Assembly: GCA_900552585.1 (NCBI GenBank)
Contig: USAB01000036.1
Location: 1-16,328 of the forward strand
Length of the DNA stretch: 16,328 nucleotides
From: an uncultured Coriobacteriaceae bacterium
Lineage (GTDB): Bacteria > Actinomycetota > Coriobacteriia > Coriobacteriales > Eggerthellaceae
Direction: 5' to 3'
Below, piece after piece: positions 7,541 to 13,852 of the stretch (the stretch's first letter is position 1; each line of letters begins with the position of its first letter). The notes beneath the pieces are model-generated. The model worked only from the letters and a program-made list of their open reading frames with translations, searched no databases and had not been told where the DNA came from. The translations under genes and the position numbers were made by a program.

Positions 7541-7587
7541 ATGCAAGAAACCCCGCAGGCCAGAATGCCTCGCGGGGTTTCTTGCAT
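7541..7587. terminator. Long symmetrical bidirectional terminator
   Basis: A perfect 16-bp inverted repeat, ATGCAAGAAACCCCGC at 7541-7556 with its complement at 7572-7587, is extended by 4 bp (AGGC 7557-7560 with GCCT 7567-7570) across a one-base bulge, around the loop CAGAAT. The left arm is A-rich and the right arm T-rich at the outer ends, so the RNA hairpin works in both directions. It lies between the 3' ends of two convergent genes. Confidence 0.9.
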
Positions 7588-7616
7588 CGCTGCGCAACTG
7601 ATGCGCGAATGGCGCG

Positions 7617-8189
7617 CTACTGCGCGATCTTCACGCGGGCGTCGATGTCCTCGGCCGGCTTCGCATCGGGCTGCGCCGCAATGCCGCCGAACGGCATCTG
7701 CGCAAGCAGCTTGTACGATTCCGGCACGTCGAACAGCTTCTTCACAGCTTCGTCAATGACCGGGTTGTAATGCTGGACGTTCGCACCCACGCCCAGTTCG
7801 CGCAACGCCGTCCAGATGCTGATCTGCAGCATGCCGTTCGCCTGGTTCGCCCACACGGGGAAGTTGTCCGCATATCCGGGAAACTGCTCCTGCATGCCCT
7901 TCACCACGTCCGTGTCGTAGAAATACAGCACCGTGCCGGCGCCGGCCTTGAACCCGTCTATCTTCTCGCGGGCAACCTTGCCGCCGAATGCGTCGTAGAT
8001 AGCATCCCACAGCGCGTCCTGCTTGCTGCCGAGCGCAACCACCACGCGCGCACTCTTCATGTTGAAGGCGTCGGGCACCAGCTCCGTCACCTTGCGGATG
8101 GTGTCCACTACCTGCTCTTCAGTCACGGGAAGCTGCTTGTTGATGCCGTAGATGCTGCGGCGCTCTGCCAAAGATTCGATGATGCCCAT
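7617..8189 (-). CDS. Nitroreductase family protein, Frm2/Hbn1-like
   Basis: 190-residue FMN-dependent oxidoreductase of the nitroreductase fold, normally a cytosolic homodimer using NAD(P)H to reduce nitro compounds or quinones. The sequence fits the Frm2/Hbn1-like subgroup: LAERRSIYGINKQLPV at 7-22, the FMN-binding FNMKSARVVVALG (42-54), a central insertion with YFYDTDVVKGMQEQFPGYADNF (89-110), and the C-terminal LLAQMPFGGIAAQP containing the flavin-contacting PFGG (167-170). The ATG at 8189 matches the family start, though the ribosome binding site is weak (AGAGAAAG, somewhat far). The frame is open much further upstream without homology. A -10-like TATGAT lies on the same strand at 8231-8226. 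Physiological substrate is unknown. Confidence 0.9.
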   Translation of the reverse strand: MGIIESLAERRSIYGINKQLPVTEEQVVDTIRKVTELVPDAFNMKSARVVVALGSKQDALWDAIYDAFGGKVAREKIDGFKAGAGTVLYFYDTDVVKGMQEQFPGYADNFPVWANQANGMLQISIWTALRELGVGANVQHYNPVIDEAVKKLFDVPESYKLLAQMPFGGIAAQPDAKPAEDIDARVKIAQ

Positions 8190-8625
8190 GTTCGTCTGCT
8201 TTCTCTTCGATGTCCTGTTGGGAAAATCATACTGAAACAATCGGATTCGAGATAGTAGGCACTTTTCCCGCGGCAAGTATGTTTCCCGGTACCGTGCCGT
8301 CAACACCGCCGCGCCACGTTCGGCCGGCAGCTTCGCCGATGAGTTGCCGATGCCCTGCAAGCCGACAGCGATGATGAGGGCCACGTATCTGGAGATGTTG
8401 GAAACGCAGCCGAAAGATGACGACCCAGCACGCATCGCCATCGCGCAGATATGCGAATACGCTACCCAAAATGCGCAGATGGCGGCGTTCCTCGCGTATC
8501 CCTGACGCGGCAACTGCGCGCATTGCGGGACAGTCATACGAATATCGACACAGCGCTGCTACAATCGTGCGGGATAATTTCCCCCGGCCCCCCATTCCGT
8601 TAGAACAAAAGGAGCATCATTCGCC
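8190..8625. other. Divergent intergenic region, nitroreductase to potassium channel
   Basis: 436 bases hold the likely promoters of both flanking genes and one coding-like fragment on the plus strand (8350-8505). For the nitroreductase, minus-strand TATGAT (8231-8226) is a -10 candidate with a poor -35. For the channel, TACAAT (8560-8565) is a -10 candidate, again without a good -35. Confidence 0.4.
8350..8505 (+). pseudogene. Short coding-like ORF, possibly the 3' remnant of a regulator
   Basis: The frame is open from 8236 to the TGA at 8503 and encodes 51 residues from an ATG at 8350. About 70% of codons end in G or C, and the residues are typical of a helical protein, with YLEMLETQPKDDDPARIAIA leading into QICEYATQNAQMAAFL. 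That second segment resembles the C-terminal helices of TetR-type regulators, which often sit next to nitroreductase genes. No DNA-binding domain precedes it and there is no room for one, so if this reading is right it is a truncated relic. It could equally be a genuine small protein or chance. There is no good ribosome binding site. Confidence 0.3.
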
Positions 8626-9435
8626 ATGCGGCAAAAGCTCAACGCCCTATTGAATGACAACGCCCGCTACGGGCACTTCTCCGTAGCCATCATCCTCATC
8701 AGCCTGGTGCCGTTGATGTTCAAGGACGAGGACAGCACGCTTCTGATTGTCGACTACGCCACCACCGCCGTCTTCATCTTCGATTACGTGGCCCGTTGGG
8801 CGGTAGCGGACCTGAACCTGGGACGCGGGCGCCTATCCTTCCTCATCTACCCGTTCACGCCCATGGCCATCATCGACCTGCTAACGATCCTCCCCACGTT
8901 CTTCGCCTTGAACCAGGGATTCAAGGCGCTCCGTATGATCCGCATGGTACGCATCCTGAAGTTCGCGCGTTTCATCCGCCGCTCGCGCAGCTGGCATATC
9001 CTGACGCGCGTATTCCAGCGGGAGAAGTCCACGCTCGGCGTAGTCTGCGTAGCTGCGCTTGCCTATGTGTACCTGACAGCGCTCATCACGTTCAATATAG
9101 AGCCAGATACGTTCTCCTCGTTTGCCGAGGCCGTATATTGGGCATGCGCCACGTTGACCACCGTGGGCTACGGCGACGTGTACCCCGTGACGCAATTCGG
9201 CCGCGCCGTGGCCATGTTCTCCGCCCTTGTGGGCATTGCCGTCGTGGCGCTGCCCGCCGGCATCATCACCGGAGGCTATATCGACGTCATGCACGAAATG
9301 CGCGACGAGGAAGCCGAAGCCGAGCATCTGGCGCAGATGGACGCGGCGGATACCGCAGCATATCGGGATAGCCTCGGAGACCAGGGACGGGAACGGACGG
9401 ACGACAACGTGGACGCAGGACATCCTGCCTCGTGA
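8626..9435 (+). CDS. Six-helix potassium channel with voltage-sensor-like domain
   Basis: Inner-membrane K+ channel subunit, 269 residues, expected to act as a tetramer. Residues 18-152 form S1-S5. S4 carries basic residues at the expected three-residue spacing (R103, R106, R109, K112, R115, R118 in ALRMIRMVRILKFARFIRR), and acidic partners lie in S2 (D53) and S3 (D84). The pore helix and selectivity filter are WACATLTTVGYGD, with TVGYGD at 179-184, followed by S6 with ALPAGIITGG (208-217), whose glycines allow gating. The C-terminal 45 residues are acidic and polar with no recognisable ligand-binding (RCK or cyclic nucleotide) domain. AAAAGGAG at 8607-8614 supports the ATG at 8626. It appears to be monocistronic. 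Confidence 0.93.
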   Translation: MRQKLNALLNDNARYGHFSVAIILISLVPLMFKDEDSTLLIVDYATTAVFIFDYVARWAVADLNLGRGRLSFLIYPFTPMAIIDLLTILPTFFALNQGFKALRMIRMVRILKFARFIRRSRSWHILTRVFQREKSTLGVVCVAALAYVYLTALITFNIEPDTFSSFAEAVYWACATLTTVGYGDVYPVTQFGRAVAMFSALVGIAVVALPAGIITGGYIDVMHEMRDEEAEAEHLAQMDAADTAAYRDSLGDQGRERTDDNVDAGHPAS

Positions 9436-9558
9436 TATTTCCGCTTACGTTCTTTGCGTAAAGCAAGTCCATGTAACCAGTGCTTAACAATCATCGGGTA
9501 GAGTGGGTTGCATATCTCACTATGAATAACGAAGCAGCAAGGAAACAGGCAGATCCAC

Positions 9559-10005
9559 ATGACCGTCGAACACATTGAACCTGCACCGCAGCCGCAGATC
9601 CGCGAGGTTGCCCTCCAGTCGAACAACCTCTACTTCAGCGCGGAGCCCGCAGAAGGCGACATCGTGGAGCAGCGCCTGGTCATCACGGCAGACGGCCACG
9701 TGCGCTTCAGCTCGTTCGGCTATTCCCGCGGCACGTGCCAGCTGGCCGACGCCCGACAGGCGCATATCAGGCGCGACGACGCGCAGCGCATCCTGGGCTT
9801 CATCCAGACGTTCGTGGATCAGGACGCGCCGCGGCGCGCGCCCGGTTCGGGCACGTGGGAGATGACGATCCGTTATGCCGACGAAACGGAGCGCGAATGC
9901 GAAGGGGCCCTGGCGAATGGCGCGCATGTGGGCGACGTGAATCTCTCGCACCTGATCAGGGATGCTATCCCCATTCCGAACCTGATGGCGTTCGGCGGCC
10001 GATAG
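9559..10005 (+). CDS. Uncharacterised soluble protein
   Basis: 148 residues that I cannot assign to a named family. It looks like a compact alpha/beta protein: strand-rich N-terminal half (NNLYFSAEPA, QRLVITADGHVRFSSFGYSRG), a helix (RRDDAQRILGFIQTFVDQ, about 71-88), then GTWEMTIRYADETERECEGAL and a C-terminal segment GDVNLSHLIRDAIPIPNLMAFGG. The layout, with a charged helix followed by W-x-M-x-I strands and a final IPIPNLxxFGG, resembles hypothetical proteins I associate with gut anaerobes, but no function is known to me. AAGGAAAC (9539-9546) is a distant ribosome binding site. It lies between the channel gene and a terminator, probably as its own unit. Confidence 0.75.
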   Translation: MTVEHIEPAPQPQIREVALQSNNLYFSAEPAEGDIVEQRLVITADGHVRFSSFGYSRGTCQLADARQAHIRRDDAQRILGFIQTFVDQDAPRRAPGSGTWEMTIRYADETERECEGALANGAHVGDVNLSHLIRDAIPIPNLMAFGGR

Positions 10006-10067
10006 CGAACAAGGAACAGCACGCAAAACAAGAAGCGGCGCTGCCGGAATGGCAGCGTCTGGATGGG

Positions 10068-10097
10068 GGGGCCGCGGGGAAGGGGCGGCCCCGCTTT
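10068..10097 (+). terminator. Terminator hairpin between convergent genes
   Basis: GGGGCCGC (10068-10075) pairs perfectly with GCGGCCCC (10085-10092) around a 9-base G-rich loop, followed shortly by TTT. It sits downstream of the uncharacterised gene ending at 10005 and beyond the 3' end of the convergent FAD-oxidase gene. A second perfect 10-bp inverted repeat, CATTCGACAG (10117-10126) / CTGTCGAATG (10137-10146), lies nearer that gene's stop but has no T-run. Confidence 0.6.
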
Positions 10098-10159
10098 GCA
10101 TTATGCAGAGATGGCGCATTCGACAGCGTGCATCGCCTGTCGAATGGAACCGTCTGCTG

Positions 10160-11578
10160 TTACGAGCAAATCTTGCCCGGGTTCAGGATGCCCTTCGGGT
10201 CGAAGACGTTCTTGATGCCCGCCATGAGATTGATGGAGGTCTCGCCCAGGCTGGCGCGCAGGTAATCCTTCTTCGCATGGCCGATGCCGTGCTCGCCGGA
10301 CACCTGGCCGCCGAATTCCTCGCACTTCGCGTAGGCGTCCTTCATGACCTGGGCGCTCTGCTCCAGGAACGCCTCGGGGTCATCGCCTTCGCCGCAGCAG
10401 TAGATGTGCAGGTTGCCGTCGCCCGCGTGGCCGAAGCTGCGGATGCGCACATCGTACTTGTCGCCCGTCTCGTGGATGAACTCCAGGAATGCGGCGATCT
10501 TATCAACGGGCACGCAGACGTCCATCTCGTCCAGGTACTGCGTATCCGCCTCGATAACGGTCAGGAACGCGCTGCGGGCAGCCCATGCCGCCTGCTTCTC
10601 GGCCGGCTGGCTCAGCACCAGCACGTCGTACGCGCCCGTAGCGTCCGCAACCTCGACCAGCGTCTCCGCACGCTGGAAGATCTCGTCACCGTCGTTGCCG
10701 TCCAGCGTCACCAGGATGTAGGCGCCGGCCTCCTTGCCGTTCACCACCGTGGGGAACGTCTCCTGGCCGGTGTACTCCGCCGAGCTGTCCACGATGTCGC
10801 GCTCCATGAACTCGATGGACTGCGGGTCCAGGCCGGCAAGCTTGATCTTCGGCACGGCGCTGATGGCCTTCGAGATGTCCTCGAACGGCAGGATGAAACT
10901 CACGTCCTCGCGCGGATTCGGAATCAGTTTCATGGTGAGCTCCGTGATCACGCCAAGCGTGCCCTCGGAGCCGATGATCAGGTGCATCAGGCTGTAACCA
11001 GAGCTTGATTTCTCCACAGCACGGCCAGCCTTCAGGATCTCGCCGTTCGGCAGGACCACCGTCAAGGCCATGACGTAATCGCGCGTGGTGCCGTACTTCA
11101 CGGCGCGCATGCCGCCGGCGTTCGTGCTGACGTTGCCGCCCACGGAACCGGTCTTCTCGCCGGGGTCGGGCGGATACATGAGATCGTGCTTCAAGGCATC
11201 AGCAGCCAAATCGCACAGGCGCACGCCGGGCTGGATGCGCACGGTCAGGTTGTTCATGTCGTATTCCAGAATCTGGTTCATGCGCATGGTGCACAGGACC
11301 ACGCCGCCGTACAGCGGCGTGCTGCCGCCCACCAGGCCGGTGCCCGCACCGCGAACCGTCACGGGAATATTGTTGTCATTGCAGACCTTCATGACGGCGG
11401 AGACTTCCTCCGTGCTGCCGGGCAACACCATCATGTCGGGCATACGCGTGCCGTAGATGGGCATCTCGTCATGGGAATAATCTTCGTTGATGTCCTCACC
11501 GATCTCGCAGTTATCGGCTCCGACAATAGCCGTCAACCGCTCCACCAATTCAGGGGTGAGTTCTTTGTACTCGGTCAT
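10160..11578 (-). CDS. GlcD-like FAD-linked oxidase (2-hydroxyacid dehydrogenase)
   Basis: Flavoenzyme of 472 residues with an N-terminal FAD_binding_4 (PCMH-type) domain, about 45-220, and a C-terminal FAD-oxidase_C domain, about 225-468. Family members oxidise D-lactate, glycolate or related 2-hydroxyacids and pass electrons to electron-transfer flavoprotein or the quinone pool. FAD-binding signatures are VRGAGTGLVGGS (75-86), GEKTGSVGGNVSTNAGG (140-156) and GSEGTLGVITE (203-213). Catalytic and metal-site signatures are GHAGDGNLH (383-391) and SGEHGIGHAKK (427-437). No Fe-S domain is fused. The ATG at 11578 follows AAAGGTTG and matches the family N-terminus; the open frame extends 19 codons further. 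Substrate and electron acceptor are not evident, and no etfAB or lactate permease gene lies in the window. It probably has its own promoter at 11634-11663. Confidence 0.9.
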   Translation of the reverse strand: MTEYKELTPELVERLTAIVGADNCEIGEDINEDYSHDEMPIYGTRMPDMMVLPGSTEEVSAVMKVCNDNNIPVTVRGAGTGLVGGSTPLYGGVVLCTMRMNQILEYDMNNLTVRIQPGVRLCDLAADALKHDLMYPPDPGEKTGSVGGNVSTNAGGMRAVKYGTTRDYVMALTVVLPNGEILKAGRAVEKSSSGYSLMHLIIGSEGTLGVITELTMKLIPNPREDVSFILPFEDISKAISAVPKIKLAGLDPQSIEFMERDIVDSSAEYTGQETFPTVVNGKEAGAYILVTLDGNDGDEIFQRAETLVEVADATGAYDVLVLSQPAEKQAAWAARSAFLTVIEADTQYLDEMDVCVPVDKIAAFLEFIHETGDKYDVRIRSFGHAGDGNLHIYCCGEGDDPEAFLEQSAQVMKDAYAKCEEFGGQVSGEHGIGHAKKDYLRASLGETSINLMAGIKNVFDPKGILNPGKICS

Positions 11579-11633
11579 TTCAACCTTTCGAAAAGGCTCG
11601 GATGTTGCATATCCGCATTTCAGCAGACGATTC

Positions 11634-11663
11634 ACTATATTTTACCGGGGCAGGTACATTCAA
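11634..11663 (-). promoter_or_regulatory. Sigma-70-type promoter for the FAD-linked oxidase
   Basis: On the minus strand, TTGAAT (11663-11658) and TATAGT (11639-11634) are separated by 18 bases. Transcription would start near 11627, giving a leader of about 50 bases before the ATG at 11578. This is the best -35/-10 pair I found in the window. Confidence 0.6.
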
Positions 11664-11684
11664 TGGCCAACGCATCTTCTTCTG

Positions 11685-11757
11685 GCAAACGGTCATTCGG
11701 CGAACGGCAGTACCAGATGTACTGCCGCGAACGGCATGATTTTCGCGGTGAACGGTA
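11685..11757 (-). repeat. Four imperfect copies of a GYRAACGGYM decamer upstream of the promoter
   Basis: Plus-strand copies are GCAAACGGTC (11685-11694), GCGAACGGCA (11700-11709), GCGAACGGCA (11727-11736) and GTGAACGGTA (11748-11757). They lie 22-95 bases upstream of the -35 element of the oxidase gene, where activator or repressor sites are usually found. A perfect 9-bp hairpin, CGGCAGTAC (11705-11713) / GTACTGCCG (11719-11727), overlaps two copies. Confidence 0.5.
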
Positions 11758-11797
11758 CTTCCCGCGACCTCCAGGCCATACAGGGAACGACGATGCG

Positions 11798-12337
11798 TTA
11801 GCGCTCGTCCACACGGACAAGACTGACGAACTCGGCATCCGTCACCTGCGCGATGATCCGGCGCGGATTGAAGCCAGCAAGTTCGACCAAGAATCCCAGG
11901 CCTGCCAGTTGGGCGCCAGCCTGCCCCACCAGCTTCACCATAGCGGCTGCCGTGCCACCCGTGGCAATGAGGTCGTCCACAATCAGCACCACATCGTCGG
12001 GGCCGATGGAGTCAGTGCATATCTCCAGCGAGTCCGTACCGTATTCCAAATCGTACTGTTGGCGATAGACGGCACGAGCAAGCTTGCCGGGCTTCCGCGC
12101 GGGAACGAAGCCGGCGCCCAGGCGATACGCAACCGGCGCACCCACCATGAAGCCGCGTGCTTCGGCGCCCACGACCTTCGTCACCCCTTTGCCGGCGAAA
12201 TGGTCGGCGATGCCGTCTATGACGGCGGCGAACCCTTCGCTATCGGCAAGCAGCGGCGTGATGTCCCGGAACAGGACTCCCTCGCTGGGGAAATCGGGAA
12301 TTGCGGCAATCAGATGCCCATACTGAAATGTGCCCAT
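11798..12337 (-). CDS. apt: Adenine phosphoribosyltransferase
   Basis: Cytosolic purine-salvage enzyme, adenine plus PRPP to AMP plus pyrophosphate. At 179 residues it is the usual length. Signatures are IPDFPSEGVLFRDITPLL (13-30), GAEARGF (57-63), FVPARKPGKL (77-86), a flexible loop region with tyrosines (Y91, Y95, Y99), and the PRPP-binding loop VVLIVDDLIATGGTA (116-130) with D121, D122 and TGGT. AAGGAGA (minus strand, 12350-12344) is 6 bases before the ATG. It follows the metallophosphoesterase gene by 59 bases on the same strand, so it may be cotranscribed with it. The oxidase downstream appears to have its own promoter in the 219-base gap. Confidence 0.95.
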   Translation of the reverse strand: MGTFQYGHLIAAIPDFPSEGVLFRDITPLLADSEGFAAVIDGIADHFAGKGVTKVVGAEARGFMVGAPVAYRLGAGFVPARKPGKLARAVYRQQYDLEYGTDSLEICTDSIGPDDVVLIVDDLIATGGTAAAMVKLVGQAGAQLAGLGFLVELAGFNPRRIIAQVTDAEFVSLVRVDER

Positions 12338-12396
12338 GGGTGCTCTCCTTGCAAGTTGCGGGGATGTTCAGGTAAAGATGCAAACAGCATACGGGA

Positions 12397-12987
12397 TTAT
12401 CCGGCATCGCGCGAAGCGACCTGCTGCTCTTCGAAATGCTCGGCACGCCATACGCGGTTGTTCTCGATGGCCTCGTCCAACGTCACGGGCATGAACTTGT
12501 TCACATCCACGCATACGTTCAAGGCGCGTTCCATGCCACGTAGCACATGCCAATACGGCGCGCGCGTTATCTGATGGACATGTCCGAATGCAAGATAGCC
12601 GCCGAACAGCTCGTAGTTGTAATCCAGGCACGGATAGTGGCACAGCATCACGCGGCGGCGGCGATCCTTGATGTTGGCAATCTGGCGCACTTCCAAGAAC
12701 CAGCGGTCCAAATCGCAATCAGGCTCCCATTTGCCGTCATGGTTGCCTTCGATGAGGTGCAGCTGTCCGGGAAGCTGCCTCAGATACCATTCCACGGGCT
12801 TCTTGTTGTTCGCTGCCAGGTCCCCCACCACATATACATGGTCGGCAGGCGTCACGCGGCTTTGCCAGTTCGCAATGATGGCCGCATCCATATCCTCGAC
12901 GCGCGAGAACGGCCGTCCGCTCAGTTCCATTGCTTTCGTATCGCCGAAGTGCGTGTCGGCAATGTAGTAGATCACAGGTACCCGCAT
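12397..12987 (-). CDS. Calcineurin-like metallophosphoesterase
   Basis: 196-residue single-domain phosphoesterase with the complete set of two-metal ligands: D11 and H13 in ADTHFGD, D56 in VVGDLA, N82-H83 in EGNHD, H117 in CHYP, and H136/H138 in GHVH. It resembles the small bacterial and phage metallophosphoesterases of unknown substrate (phosphomono- or diester). The ATG at 12987 has GGAG only one base upstream, too close for a normal ribosome binding site, so translation may be coupled to the gene ending 28 bases upstream, or may start at the GTG of residue 5 (12975). The frame stays open far upstream but there it overlaps the zinc-protein gene. Located between that gene and apt. Confidence 0.88.
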   Translation of the reverse strand: MRVPVIYYIADTHFGDTKAMELSGRPFSRVEDMDAAIIANWQSRVTPADHVYVVGDLAANNKKPVEWYLRQLPGQLHLIEGNHDGKWEPDCDLDRWFLEVRQIANIKDRRRRVMLCHYPCLDYNYELFGGYLAFGHVHQITRAPYWHVLRGMERALNVCVDVNKFMPVTLDEAIENNRVWRAEHFEEQQVASRDAG

Positions 12988-13015
12988 TCTCCAAAACCGG
13001 CGCGCAGCCGTGCTG

Positions 13016-13297
13016 CTAGCGCCATTCGTGTTCTTTAGGAAGATACCGCACTTTGAACGAGGAAAGAGAGATAACACGCATGCCCGGTCGGTCCTGTGGT
13101 CGAATGAGACGACCGATGCCCGGCCCATCGGCGACCAGGATATCCTCGGAAGTCCAGTCATGGCAGATGTAGCCGCACCGCATGCAGACACGTGAAACGC
13201 GGTACCAGCCATGGCTTTCCAGCATCACCGTCACGAATGCATGCTCGCCCTCGGGACAACTCCGCCGATTCTCTTCGCCATTTCGATCCGTATCCAT
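13016..13297 (-). CDS. Small putative zinc-binding protein, unknown function
   Basis: 93 residues, not recognised. The charged N-terminus leads into C14-x4-H19, then a strand-like stretch ending in a CxxC (C38, C41) within VCMRCGYICHDW, with a further C45. C/H followed by CxxCG suggests a small zinc ribbon. The C-terminal half carries no recognisable domain. The start at 13297 has a G-rich ribosome-binding-like run (GGGGGG) about 5 bases ahead. Its stop is 28 bases before the metallophosphoesterase start, suggesting an operon. Zinc binding is inferred only from cysteine spacing. Confidence 0.6.
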   Translation of the reverse strand: MDTDRNGEENRRSCPEGEHAFVTVMLESHGWYRVSRVCMRCGYICHDWTSEDILVADGPGIGRLIRPQDRPGMRVISLSSFKVRYLPKEHEWR

Positions 13298-13852
13298 ACA
13301 TGCCCCCCCAAAGCCTATCCGGCGTACCCGGCACCCCACGGACGAATTCGCCATTGACTCTGTCTCAAGTATGGCAAGGCATTTCCCTCAACATGTACCA
13401 GGATAAGTACAGTGCTTGCGTAAATCGATGCGAAAATCGAACGGACAACATTCCCGCCGTCGGAAAATGCGATGCCTTTTGCTCTCTATCGTTTTCTTAA
13501 TAATCTCTGGTTAGTCAGCAAATAAAGCCACCCCCCCCCGAATTTTTTCGGCAAACGGAAATGACAATTTGCGATTGTTGTCGACGCGGTTTCCCCGAAA
13601 CGTGCGTATTCCGCACAGCAGACACCCCCGGTAACAGGTGGAACAGGTTATGTGGCACTCTCATGGATATTGCGAACACGTTTACCGCCGCCACATCCCC
13701 TCCACGGTGCACCCCTACACTTCGGCACCGACATAATAGACAGAACCGACCCGACTGTAAGCATCGGAACTGGCTGCATTAGACATCCGTCGACTCGTAA
13801 CAATACCTTCCATCAGAGCCGCATGAATGCCGCTTGAGAGAAAGGCACTGTG
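13298..13852. other. 555-base non-coding region, A+T-richer, with a C9 tract
   Basis: No frame here has a convincing start and protein-like content. The segment around 13380-13560 is markedly richer in A+T than its neighbours. A run of nine C (13531-13539) abuts CCGAATTTTTTCGG (13538-13551), a small stem-loop with a T4 loop. No consensus promoter stands out, although promoters for the divergent zinc-protein gene and the large membrane protein gene must lie here. A long structured leader or small RNA is possible but unsupported. Confidence 0.4.

Noticed and set aside
9443..9464. Hairpin GCTTACG/CGTAAAGC after the potassium channel gene
   Set aside because: The stem has a bulge and there is no T-run, so a terminator call is not supported.
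10039..10057. Hairpin CGCTGCC/GGCAGCG after the uncharacterised gene
   Set aside because: A stable 7-bp stem, but no T-run; the hairpin at 10068-10092 is the better terminator.
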